NCBI RefSeq assembly: GCF_001025135.1
Contig: NZ_AP012323.1
Location: 2,108,001-2,172,000 of the forward strand
DNA from: Bifidobacterium bifidum ATCC 29521 = JCM 1255 = DSM 20456
GTDB taxonomy: Bacteria > Actinomycetota > Actinomycetes > Actinomycetales > Bifidobacteriaceae
Length of the DNA stretch: 64,000 bases
Direction: 5' to 3'
The translations under genes and the position numbers were made by a program. The stretch's first letter is position 1. Every line of letters starts with the position of its first letter. A model generated the notes under the pieces. The model did no database searches. It had not been told where the DNA came from and saw only the letters and a list, made by a program, of their open reading frames with translations. This document shows positions 47,275 through 55,751 of this stretch, one piece after another.

Positions 47275-48540
47275 TCAGTAAATGCGCTTGGGCTGGAAGC
47301 CTGCCTCCTTCAGCGCCATGAGAATATGGTCGATGTGATCCGGACCATTGGTCTCGACGGTCACACCGAGCGAAACCGCATTCGTATAGTGGCCGGACGC
47401 CTTGAACTGGTCGTGATCCAGAGCGATAACGTTCGCGCGTTCACGAGCAAGCAGCTGCGCCACCTTGACCAGCTGGCCAGGGGTGTCAGGCAGCTCCACC
47501 TCGAAGTTCATGATGCGGCCGCGGGCGATCATACCCTTCTGAATCACCGCACCCATCGTCACCGTATCGATGTTGCCGCCCGACATGATCGGCACGACCA
47601 CGTGCGGGCCGGTCGCGGAGGCGAACTTGCGCGAACGCAGGTTCAGGTGTTCCAAAGCCGCCAGAGATACCGCGCCCGCAGCCTCGATGACCAGCTTGTG
47701 CTTCTCCAGCATCAGCAGGATCATCTCGTTGATATCGCGTTCGGTGACGGTGACCAGATCGTCCATGAACTCGTTGAGCAGGGCGAACGGCAGGTCGCCG
47801 GGGTGCTTGACCGCAACGCCCTCGGCGGACGTGACGACCTGATCGGCCTCGGTCACCCGTCCGGCGGCGAACGAGTTCTTCCATGCCGGGCTGCCTTCGG
47901 GGATCGCGCCAATCACGCGAGCCTCGGGCTTGAACGTCTTGATGGCGAGCGCCACGCCGGCGCCCAGGCCACCGCCGCCCAACGGCACCACCACGTCGGT
48001 GACGTTCGGCACATCCTCCAGAATCTCCAGGCCAATGGTGCCCTGACCGCAGATGACCTCGTAATCGTCAAAGGGCGGCACATAGATCATGCCTTGCGTG
48101 GAGGCCAGTTCGGCGGCATGGGCGGCCGCCTCGTCGAACACGTCGCCGTACAGCACCACATCGGCGCCGTACGCCTTGGTGGCGTCTACTTTCAGCGGGG
48201 GCGTAATCTGCGGCATGCAGATCGTCGCCTTGGCATGACGCTCGCGCGCCGCATACGCGACGCCCTGCGCATGGTTGCCGGCGGACGCGGTGACGATGCC
48301 GCGGGCGATCTGCTCCTCGGAAAGCGACGCGATCTTGTTGTACGCGCCACGAATCTTGAACGAACCGGTCACCTGCAGGTTCTCCGGCTTGAGCAGAATC
48401 TCATGCCCGGTCAGCTCAGACAGTGTGCGAGAGGGAATGATCTCAGTGTGACGCGCGGTGCCTTTCAAACGCTTGGCGGCGAGCTTCAGCTCGGCCGCGT
48501 GGTCACGCTGCAATGCCTTAAGGACGTCTTTCTGTTCCAT
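47275..48540 (-). CDS. ilvA: threonine dehydratase (threonine ammonia-lyase)
   Basis: A 421-residue PLP enzyme converting threonine to 2-oxobutanoate, the entry step to isoleucine. The PLP Lys is in NLQVTGSFKIRGAYNKI; other marks are TASAGNHAQGVAYAAR, VPLGGGGLGAGVALAIK and VPIMSGGNIDTVT. A C-terminal ACT domain (ELPDTPGQLVKVAQLLARER) suggests allosteric control. The length with a single ACT domain fits the shorter IlvA/TdcB-like type. ATG 48540 is chosen because TACAAT (48548-48553) lies 7 nt upstream, implying a leaderless mRNA; the frame is open a further 136 codons upstream without signals. The ~256 bp up to tadA hold no gene that I can see. Confidence 0.93.
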   Translation of the reverse strand: MEQKDVLKALQRDHAAELKLAAKRLKGTARHTEIIPSRTLSELTGHEILLKPENLQVTGSFKIRGAYNKIASLSEEQIARGIVTASAGNHAQGVAYAARERHAKATICMPQITPPLKVDATKAYGADVVLYGDVFDEAAAHAAELASTQGMIYVPPFDDYEVICGQGTIGLEILEDVPNVTDVVVPLGGGGLGAGVALAIKTFKPEARVIGAIPEGSPAWKNSFAAGRVTEADQVVTSAEGVAVKHPGDLPFALLNEFMDDLVTVTERDINEMILLMLEKHKLVIEAAGAVSLAALEHLNLRSRKFASATGPHVVVPIMSGGNIDTVTMGAVIQKGMIARGRIMNFEVELPDTPGQLVKVAQLLARERANVIALDHDQFKASGHYTNAVSLGVTVETNGPDHIDHILMALKEAGFQPKRIY

Positions 48541-48796
48541 ACTGCGTATTGTATGCGTCGCCCTGCCGAACGGACGCGGCCGTCTCACCTGCGATTGCCG
48601 CAGTCGCGGCGGCCCGTCGGAGGACTGGCCGGAAAACAGTTGCACGTATTCATAAGTCGGCTTCGTTGCGAGGCTCCCTTCGTCGCCGGGCGTCTGATGT
48701 ATGACGGTCTCGATGGTAGACGAAACGTAATTTATTGCCACGGTATCGCGTGTTTCTTGCGCAAGGAAAGAAATAACCCGCATACCGGTCCGGCAA

Positions 48797-49249
48797 TTAT
48801 CGTCGTGAGGCGAAGAAGCCGGTGAGCAGACGGGCGCATGCCGCTTCGCGAACGCCGCCGACGACCTGCGGCACATGCCCGACATGCGGATCGCGGGGGA
48901 TGTCCCAAATCGAACCGCACGCCCCCAGCTTCGCGTCCCAGGCCCCAAAGACGATGCGTCCGATGTGCGTCTGGATGCACGCCCCGGCGCACATCGGGCA
49001 TGGCTCCAATGTCACCACCAGCGTGCAGTCGGCCAGATTCCAGTCGCCGCGGGCCTGCGCGGCCTCACGCATCGCCTCGATCTCGGCATGCGCCAACGGA
49101 TCGTGCCCCGCCTCGCGACGGTTGCGCCCCCGGCCGATCACCGTGCCTCGCTCGTCGAGCACCACGGCACCGACCGGCACGTCACCCTGCTTCCCGGCGC
49201 GCTCTCCCAGCGCAATCGCCTCGCACATCGCCTCGTCAAGTTCGCCCAT
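48797..49249 (-). CDS. tadA: tRNA-specific adenosine-34 deaminase
   Basis: A 150-residue cytidine-deaminase-fold enzyme that converts A34 to inosine in tRNA-Arg(ACG). The zinc site consists of HAEIEAM (His and catalytic Glu) and TLEPCPMCAGAC (two Cys). Also DVPVGAVVLDERGTVIGRGR and GRIVFGAWDAKLGACGS. Size is normal. GATAAA (49258-49263) lies 8 nt upstream of the ATG, consistent with a leaderless transcript starting beside the palindromic repeat. Confidence 0.93.
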   Translation of the reverse strand: MGELDEAMCEAIALGERAGKQGDVPVGAVVLDERGTVIGRGRNRREAGHDPLAHAEIEAMREAAQARGDWNLADCTLVVTLEPCPMCAGACIQTHIGRIVFGAWDAKLGACGSIWDIPRDPHVGHVPQVVGGVREAACARLLTGFFASRR

Positions 49250-49266
49250 GCGCCCAGTTTATCGAA

Positions 49267-49356
49267 ATCGCGCTCTCAAAACTTGCAGATACAAAATCAG
49301 AACCGCCATTTTCCAATACATCGACTTTTGTATCTGCGAGTTTTGAGAGCGCGATT
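49267..49356. repeat. palindromic repeat, CTCTCAAAACTCGCAGATAC family, copy 2
   Basis: Arms 49267-49297 and 49326-49356 are 31-bp inverted repeats with one mismatch around a 28-bp spacer. The inner 21 bp match copy 1 at 33792-33859. Lies between divergent tadA and the esterase gene. Confidence 0.8.
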
Positions 49357-49406
49357 CATGAACAACCACCAATCAGGCACCATGCCGATGCCGTATATTG
49401 AGGCTT

Positions 49407-50153
49407 ATGGGCGAAGAAGCAGCACACGATACGACACGACGTCTTTCCGACGTGATTCCCGGACGATTCGGCGATCCGGTCTCGGTGCAGTATGCCTGGA
49501 TGTCACCCGAAAACGCCGAAGCGATGCCGACACGGCCGTTGTTCCTCGCGCTGCATGGATGGGGATCCAATGAACGCGACATCGCCGGAATCATGCAGTA
49601 CATCGCCCCCTACAACGATGTGGTGTCGCTGCGAGCGCCTCTGGTCCTGCACGCGCCGGAAGGCGTATCGGCCGGCGCATACAGCTGGTTCCATGACGCT
49701 GTGCCTTCCGGAGACGACCTGGATCACGACATCGCGGCCGCCGCACGCGCGGTCGACCAGTGGGTCGACGGCCACATCCCCGCGACGCGCGACGTCGTGC
49801 CGATCGGGTTTTCGCAAGGCGGGGCCGTCGCGGTCCATCTGCTGCGCATGCACCCGGAACGCTATCGCGCCGTCATCAACCTGTCGGGATTCCTCGCGCC
49901 CGCAGGCGTGCCCGGCACCGCGCCGGCGGATGACCGGCTGACCGACTTCGAGATACCGGTATATTTCGGATACGGCAAGAACGATGCGGTCATTCCCAAA
50001 TATGAGCTGTTCGCCGCGGCCGCGTGGCTGGAAGAGCACACGTGGCTGACGACGAAAAGCTACCGCGGGCTGGACCATGCGGTGAGCCTGGACGAGTTTT
50101 CGGATATCCGGCAATGGCTTGTATTGCACGACATCGCGTCCGGCGTGCTGTGA
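49407..50153 (+). CDS. alpha/beta-hydrolase (carboxylesterase/phospholipase type)
   Basis: A 248-residue serine hydrolase. LALHGWGSNERD is the oxyanion region, VVPIGFSQGGAVAVHLL holds the GxSxG nucleophile, YFGYGKNDAVIP the catalytic Asp and GLDHAVSLDE the His. This is the abhydrolase_2 carboxylesterase type, acting on small or acyl esters. TATATT (49394-49399) lies 7 nt before the ATG, a leaderless pattern. The TTG nine bases upstream is less likely. Physiological substrate unknown. Confidence 0.85.
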   Translation: MGEEAAHDTTRRLSDVIPGRFGDPVSVQYAWMSPENAEAMPTRPLFLALHGWGSNERDIAGIMQYIAPYNDVVSLRAPLVLHAPEGVSAGAYSWFHDAVPSGDDLDHDIAAAARAVDQWVDGHIPATRDVVPIGFSQGGAVAVHLLRMHPERYRAVINLSGFLAPAGVPGTAPADDRLTDFEIPVYFGYGKNDAVIPKYELFAAAAWLEEHTWLTTKSYRGLDHAVSLDEFSDIRQWLVLHDIASGVL

Positions 50154-50186
50154 CCCGCGCGACCCCATCGGCCGCGCCCACCCCGT

Positions 50187-52256
50187 TCAGATGCTGCTGT
50201 CGGCGTCCACACTCATGACGAACACGTTGCGGCGCAGGGCCTTCGCCTGGGCGCGTGTGATGTCGCCCGCCTCGAGCATGTCCTGGATGATGCCCAGCTC
50301 GATGCCATAGCTCTCACGCTTGATCTCTTCCGCCTGAGCGATCGCCTTCGCGCTGCCGCCCATGTTCGGCCGTGACTTCAACGCGCCCTCGGCCCGGCGA
50401 TAATCGAGGATCAGCGCCGAGCAGTGCTCCGTACGGTAGGTGCCGCGTCCCATCTCCTCATACAGCCGATCCACCACGTGCTCCATCACGTCGAGCTGCA
50501 GCAGCCGGGAGTGCGCGAACATCTCGTCCTCGCTGATCAGTGGCGTGGTACGCCGGATCTTGCTGCTGATGCGCCGTCCGAGATTCTCCGCACGACGTTC
50601 GAACGCGCGCATGCGCCCGCGAATCTGAGACACCGCATGGCCCGAGGAGGAGACCGTGGACGTGTGCCGCAACGTGTTCATGATGTCATCCATCATGCGT
50701 TCGCATGCCTCCACGCGCATGTCCTGCTCCGCCGCATCATCCAGCGGGTGCATTTTCAATTCGGCGAGCAGACTCTTGAGATAGTCCTTCTCCCAGTGCA
50801 GCGCCTCGATCTGCAGCCGCTCCAATCCCTGGGGGTCGGATTCCCCGACGCGCTGCTTCAATCTCGTGATGCGCTTCGTATACGACTCGATGACCATGAG
50901 CACCGCGCGGCGGTTCTCATCGTCGACTCGCCCCGTCAGCTCCTCGACGGTCTTGCGTAGGATCTCTATGGTGATCTCCGTCATTTCGGGTGCCATGCGG
51001 TCACGGTTCGGAGCGAACAGAGGCAGCATGAAATTCGCCAATAGTAGCGTGACGACGATGACGCCGGATGCGATGAAAATCAACTCGTCGCGCATGGGGA
51101 ACGGCACGCCCCAAGTGACGGTGAACGGGATGGTGAACATCAGCGACAGGGTGATCGTGCCCTTGGCGCCTCCGAAGGTCATCACCGCGGCGCTGCGCCA
51201 ACGGGCCGGCGTCATCTTGCGCCGTTTGCCAGTGTTGACGTCGCGCGCCAAACGCAGCATCCCGGCCACCCACAGGAACCGCATCGTCACCACGACCAGC
51301 GACACCAGCAGAATCACGATGCTCAGGCGCACGTTGCTCACGCCGGGATCGTCCCAACTGGCGCTCATCGCCTTCGGCAGCTGCATGCCGAGCAGGATGA
51401 ACACGGCACCGTTGAGGCTGAACGACAGCACACCCCATACGCTGGACGACACGATGTTGGTGCGGGCGACGTTCGGCCCGATGCCGGTCCGGTCGAACCG
51501 CACGAACAGGCCGGACGCGACCACCGCGAGAATGCCGGACACGTGCAGTTCCTCTGCGGTCAGGTACAGCATGAACGGCAGGAACAGCTCCATCAATATG
51601 CGGGTGGTGGTGGTCTCCCAACCCAGCGAGCGCACGGTTTCGAACAGCCAGTTCGCGAGCAGGCCAATCGTCAGACCGTATACGGCACCGCCGATGAACG
51701 AGAGCGCGAACTCGCCGGCAGCCCGGCCGATCGCGAACTCGCCGGTGATGGCGGCGGCGATGGCGAACTGGAAGCCGACGATGCCGGACGCGTCATTGAA
51801 CAACGACTCGCCTTTGAGCACGCCCAACTGGCGCAGGCTCAGCGACGCCTCCTTGCCCAGCGAGCTGACCGCCACCGCGTCGGTCGGCCCCAGCGCCGCG
51901 CCAAGCGCCAGCGCGGCGGCGAGCGTCACGGACGGCCAGACGGCATGGACGATGACGCCGACCGCCACCATGGTGGCGATGGCCAGTCCGATTGCCAATG
52001 ACAATGACAGTTTCAGCGATTTCAGCAATTCGGATTTGTCGATCTCGTGCGCTTCCAGATACAGCAGCGGCGCGATGAACAGCACCATGAACAGTTCGGG
52101 ATTCAGGGAGGCGTTGGGGAATCCCGGCACCTGCGTGATGATCGCGCCCATCGCGATCTGAACCAGCGGAGTCGACACCTTGGGGATGAACCGGCTGGCG
52201 AACGACGAGAATACGACGACGCCGATAATGCACAGTATCAGCTGAAAGACTTCCAA
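50187..52256 (-). CDS. Na+/H+ antiporter (CPA1 family)
   Basis: A 689-residue membrane protein. About twelve helices occupy residues 1-425, with the ion-site motifs LGAALGPTDAVAVSSL and GVLKGESLFNDASGIVGF of CPA1 (NhaP/NhaK-type) exchangers and RWRSAAVMTFGGAKGTITLS. The last ~260 residues form a soluble, mostly helical cytoplasmic domain (coiled-coil-like, with LKQRVGESDPQGLERL), probably regulatory. The start is TTG at 52256 (GGAG 6 nt upstream), giving the first helix at residue 3. It exports Na+ or other cations in exchange for protons. A candidate small RNA or leader ends ~105 nt upstream. Confidence 0.88.
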   Translation of the reverse strand: MEVFQLILCIIGVVVFSSFASRFIPKVSTPLVQIAMGAIITQVPGFPNASLNPELFMVLFIAPLLYLEAHEIDKSELLKSLKLSLSLAIGLAIATMVAVGVIVHAVWPSVTLAAALALGAALGPTDAVAVSSLGKEASLSLRQLGVLKGESLFNDASGIVGFQFAIAAAITGEFAIGRAAGEFALSFIGGAVYGLTIGLLANWLFETVRSLGWETTTTRILMELFLPFMLYLTAEELHVSGILAVVASGLFVRFDRTGIGPNVARTNIVSSSVWGVLSFSLNGAVFILLGMQLPKAMSASWDDPGVSNVRLSIVILLVSLVVVTMRFLWVAGMLRLARDVNTGKRRKMTPARWRSAAVMTFGGAKGTITLSLMFTIPFTVTWGVPFPMRDELIFIASGVIVVTLLLANFMLPLFAPNRDRMAPEMTEITIEILRKTVEELTGRVDDENRRAVLMVIESYTKRITRLKQRVGESDPQGLERLQIEALHWEKDYLKSLLAELKMHPLDDAAEQDMRVEACERMMDDIMNTLRHTSTVSSSGHAVSQIRGRMRAFERRAENLGRRISSKIRRTTPLISEDEMFAHSRLLQLDVMEHVVDRLYEEMGRGTYRTEHCSALILDYRRAEGALKSRPNMGGSAKAIAQAEEIKRESYGIELGIIQDMLEAGDITRAQAKALRRNVFVMSVDADSSI

Positions 52257-52361
52257 GGCTCGCTCCGGCTCTCCGTCGGTTGTGTGGGATTACTTCACAA
52301 TATAAACCGACTCCGCACCCGACACGTTAACTTCGGCGTCCGGCTTAACGGCTGCGCGCGG

Positions 52362-52472
52362 GCAAAAAGAAACCCCGGCGGTGTTGCCCGCCGGGGAGAG
52401 AAAGGAGAGAGAAGAAGAAAGGGGTTCAGTTATTGAGAATCGTGCTGCCGATTCCCGGTCGGCTTGTGCTGA
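52362..52472 (-). ncRNA. candidate small RNA B with promoter and terminator
   Basis: A well-formed independent transcription unit on the minus strand. Promoter: TTGCAC (52501-52506), N16, TACTAT (52479-52484). The RNA would begin with a small hairpin (GCCGA...TCGGC), then AACTGAACCCC, a pyrimidine tract (TTTCTTCTTCTCTCTCC) and a hairpin (CCCCGGCGG...CCGCCGGGG, 52373-52396) followed by TTTCTTTTT. Same order as the unit at 12408-12514. No coding frame. It could instead be an attenuator for the antiporter gene 105 nt downstream. Boundaries approximate. Confidence 0.5.
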
Positions 52473-52632
52473 CAGTTAATAGTAAAACACCCGTTTCTTG
52501 GTGCAATGCTGAGATTGTCTGAAAGCTTCCTGTGAGTTGATGTCGCGGGCTGAATCCCATCACATGGTAATGGCTGTAGACTGTAGTGTGGCGCCGTGCG
52601 CCATACACGTGAGCGCGAAAAGGAGAATCCTC

Positions 52633-53214
52633 ATGCTGCTGTCCGACCGCGACATTCTCGCCGCCCAGAAGGACGGTCATATTTCTCTTGACCCATGGAC
52701 TCCGGAAATGGTGCAGCCCGCGTCGATTGACGTGCGCCTCGACCGTTTCTTCCGCCTGTTCAACAATCATGCCTACACATACGTGGATCCGGCCGAGAAC
52801 CAGGGGGCGCTGACCGAGCAGTTCGACGTCGCTCCGGACGAGCCGTGGATCCTGCATCCGGGCGAGTTCGCGCTCGGCTCGACGTGGGAGTACGTCAAGC
52901 TCGACGCGACGGTGGCGGCACGCTTGGAAGGCAAAAGCTCGCTGGGCCGTCTGGGCATCCTCACACATTCGACGGCCGGCTTCATCGACCCCGGTTTCGA
53001 GGGGCATATCACGCTGGAGCTGAGCAACGTGTCGACGCTTCCGGTCAAGCTCTGGCCCGGCATGAAGATCGGGCAGATGTGCTTCTTCCAGCTCAGCTCT
53101 CCGGCCGAGCACCCTTACGGCTCCAAGGGCACCGGCTCCCATTATCAGGGCCAGCGCGGCCCGACCCCCAGCCGTTCCTACGTTAACTTCTACAAGGCCG
53201 ACGTCAACGACTAG
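52633..53214 (+). CDS. dcd: dCTP deaminase
   Basis: A 193-residue trimeric nucleotide deaminase producing dUTP from dCTP (in some actinobacteria directly dUMP). Motifs: [54 protein letters not shown] with catalytic Glu/Ser, and [16 protein letters not shown] at the nucleotide-binding C-terminus. AAAAGGAG precedes the ATG by 7 nt; the longer upstream frame is not conserved. Length matches the family. Confidence 0.95.
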   Translation: MLLSDRDILAAQKDGHISLDPWTPEMVQPASIDVRLDRFFRLFNNHAYTYVDPAENQGALTEQFDVAPDEPWILHPGEFALGSTWEYVKLDATVAARLEGKSSLGRLGILTHSTAGFIDPGFEGHITLELSNVSTLPVKLWPGMKIGQMCFFQLSSPAEHPYGSKGTGSHYQGQRGPTPSRSYVNFYKADVND

Positions 53215-53238
53215 AGCCGATACCCAAGTTCTTTGACG

Positions 53239-53279
53239 CAATGTGCCGGCGACTCCATGACTGGGCCGCCGGCACATTG
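53239..53279. terminator. hairpin between dcd and alpha-galactosidase genes
   Basis: CAATGTGCCGGC and GCCGGCACATTG form a 12-bp perfect stem, followed by GTTATG. Placed between convergent genes. Confidence 0.6.
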
Positions 53280-53305
53280 TTATGCTCCGTTCGATGCCGT
53301 CTGGC

Positions 53306-55585
53306 TTATTGGCGAATGGCGGTGAACAGCACCGACTGGGCCGGATGCAGCGATGGAGGGCGCAACCCGTAGGTCATCAGCGCCCGGCCCGTCATCAGCA
53401 CGCCGTCTTTGGTCCACCAGCCCAACGGCGACTGGCCGCTGCCAAGACCAAGCCCGTCGAGATCGAGATCCAGCCACAACGGCTGTATGCGGTACGTGCC
53501 ATCGGGGTCAAGACCGGGCACGCGAATCGGCGCCGCAGGGAGAGTCTGGGACGTTGTCAGTTGCGTGAACCGGTAGAACGCCGCGGAACGATCCGGCTTG
53601 ACCATGCCGTCGACCCGGACGGCCGGATCGGCGATATCGGCGTGCACGCACGTGTCGATCGCGAACCATGCGCGGTGCCTCTTGTATTCGGCGACCCATT
53701 CGCCGAGCTTGTTCAACGCCTCGTCCGGCTCCTTGAGCAGATTCCATTCGACGCCCATGTGCCCGAAGAACGCCATCGCCATGCGCATCTCCTGGCTCGT
53801 GGCGCGATGCGTGGAATGTGCAGGACTCGCCCCCACATGCTCGCCCATCATGCAGGGCGGCACGAGCAGCGACGTGTACCGCTGAATATCGGCCCGCTCG
53901 ACCGGGTCCACGCAGTCGGACGTCCACACGCGGCTGGCGAATTCGAGTATGCCCAGGTCGATACGGCCGCCGCCCGATGCGCAACTCTCAATCTCCAGTC
54001 CCGGATGCGCGACTTCGAGGTCACGGAACATCCGGTACACGGCGAGCGTCTGCCCGTGCACCGCCGGCCTGCCGGTACGTGGCGAGACCGCCTCGGTGAC
54101 GAATTTGTTGTGGTCCCATTTGATGTAGTCGATGCCCAACTCGCCGACCAGCGCATCGATGGAATCATGGATGTATCGGTAGGCGTCGGGATTGGTCAGG
54201 TCGAGCACTTGCTGCGAGCGTCCCTGCATCGGCAGACGGTTCGCAGTCGGGCGCAGCACCCAGTCAGGGTGGGCGCGGGCCACGTCGGAATCCGGGTTGA
54301 CCATCTCCGGTTCGAACCACAGGCCGAACTCCATGCCTTTTCCGTGCACGTAATCGGCGAGCGCCTTGAGGCTCTTCGGCCCGTCCGGCCACACATCCTG
54401 CGCTATTTGCCAGTCGCCGAGCCCGGATGTGGAGTCTCGGCGGGAGCCGAACCAGCCGTCATCCACCACGAACCGTTCGACACCGGAATCCCCGGCCTTA
54501 TCGGCCAGAGCCTTCAACGTGTCGTAGTCATGGTCGAAATACACGGCCTCCCACGTGTTGAGAATCACCGGACGCGGCTTGACGGCGAGATCCGGGTGAC
54601 AGGAGCGTACGTAATCATGGAATCTCGCAGCCACCTCGTTGAGCCCGTCACCGTACGACCCGTACAGCCACGGGGTGGTGTACGTTTCGCCGCGGGCGAG
54701 CGTGGCCTCGCCGCCGAGCAGCACCTCGCCGCCGCCAATCAGACCGGTCGTATACGGCTGACGCTCTGCCGACAGCACGGAATTGCCGCTCCAGCCCACA
54801 TGCGCCGAATAGACCTCGCCATGCTCGAACCCGAAGCCGGGCTCGCCCGCGGAAAGCAACAGAGAGGCGTCAAAACCTGGGCGCCCCGCCATCGAGACCT
54901 TCTCGAAGCGTCCTTCGGTCAGCGGCTGCCGCTGCGGGCTGCGTTCGCGCAGATGATGGCCGGTGGTGGTGAGTATCTCCGTGGCAAGTGCCGGGAGCGG
55001 GAAGCCGAGTTCGACTTTACCGACTTCCAAGTCACCGGTCGGAAGATTACCGGCTGGAAGATTACGCAGCGTGGTGCGCTGTCTGATCAGTCCGCCGGGC
55101 AACAGTTCGGCCGTCCATGACAGTTCCACGCCCTGCTCGGCATCCGACGCGGTCACGGTGACGACCGGCACCTGTTGCGTGACGGTATGCGCGGCACCGT
55201 CCACGCCGTCAGACACGTCAACGCCTTGGCGTTCGTCCTGACGGATTGCGATGCCGGTCACCGTGAATGCACAGAACGGCGTTACGCCGGCGCGCCGGAT
55301 ATCCAGTCGCGGTGCCCCTATCCACGACTCGCTTTGCGTGGGCATGATGCTTGGCCAGGCGGTCTCGTCCAGCGCGCCGGACACGCGCTGCGGCCGCAGG
55401 GCGTCGTATGCGGCGAGTACGGTTCCCGGCACCGCGAGCGGGCGGCCCCAGTGCACGAAGCGCGGAAGACCGTGACCGGCGAAGATCAGCGCGAACGCCA
55501 CATCAGCAGCCGGCTGCTCAGCATAAATAGCGGTGAGTTCCGTTCCATCGGCGGCGGCGCCATGGAATTGTTCGATGAGTGACAT
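53306..55585 (-). CDS. alpha-galactosidase (GH36)
   Basis: A 759-residue intracellular glycosidase releasing alpha-1,6-galactose from raffinose-type sugars or melibiose. An N-terminal beta-supersandwich domain (1-~330) is followed by a TIM barrel. NTWEAVYFDHDYDTLKALAD, FVVDDGWFGSRRD, GLWFEPEMVNPDSD and IDYIKWDHNKFVTEA hold the nucleophilic Asp near residue 490. ESCASGGGRIDLGIL and RVWTSDCVDPVERADIQRY hold the acid/base Asp near 556. A C-terminal beta domain ends the protein. No signal peptide. GAAGGGA lies 6 nt before the ATG. Length is typical of GH36. No transporter is adjacent. Confidence 0.93.
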   Translation of the reverse strand: MSLIEQFHGAAADGTELTAIYAEQPAADVAFALIFAGHGLPRFVHWGRPLAVPGTVLAAYDALRPQRVSGALDETAWPSIMPTQSESWIGAPRLDIRRAGVTPFCAFTVTGIAIRQDERQGVDVSDGVDGAAHTVTQQVPVVTVTASDAEQGVELSWTAELLPGGLIRQRTTLRNLPAGNLPTGDLEVGKVELGFPLPALATEILTTTGHHLRERSPQRQPLTEGRFEKVSMAGRPGFDASLLLSAGEPGFGFEHGEVYSAHVGWSGNSVLSAERQPYTTGLIGGGEVLLGGEATLARGETYTTPWLYGSYGDGLNEVAARFHDYVRSCHPDLAVKPRPVILNTWEAVYFDHDYDTLKALADKAGDSGVERFVVDDGWFGSRRDSTSGLGDWQIAQDVWPDGPKSLKALADYVHGKGMEFGLWFEPEMVNPDSDVARAHPDWVLRPTANRLPMQGRSQQVLDLTNPDAYRYIHDSIDALVGELGIDYIKWDHNKFVTEAVSPRTGRPAVHGQTLAVYRMFRDLEVAHPGLEIESCASGGGRIDLGILEFASRVWTSDCVDPVERADIQRYTSLLVPPCMMGEHVGASPAHSTHRATSQEMRMAMAFFGHMGVEWNLLKEPDEALNKLGEWVAEYKRHRAWFAIDTCVHADIADPAVRVDGMVKPDRSAAFYRFTQLTTSQTLPAAPIRVPGLDPDGTYRIQPLWLDLDLDGLGLGSGQSPLGWWTKDGVLMTGRALMTYGLRPPSLHPAQSVLFTAIRQ

Positions 55586-55687
55586 TGCGAATCCCTTCGG
55601 AACGTGCCATTGATATATGGTTCGCCTCCGATGCTACGACATCGTTCCGTCATGTCACCGCATATTCAGCGATTCCGGGGTATGAGA

Positions 55688-55724
55688 AGGGCTCCCGTTT
55701 TCCGATGTGGAGAGCGGGAGCCCT
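55688..55724 (-). terminator. terminator of the P-type ATPase gene
   Basis: AGGGCTCCCG and CGGGAGCCCT pair around a 17-nt loop. On the minus strand it is followed by TCTCAT. It lies ~30 nt after the ATPase stop. Confidence 0.55.
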
Positions 55725-55751
55725 GACTGCCGGTGGAGGCTTATGGCATTG

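Noticed and set aside
47275-48948. 557-residue form of threonine dehydratase with N-terminal extension
   Set aside because: The extra 136 residues are not family-like, and a promoter-like TACAAT sits 7 nt before the internal ATG at 48540.
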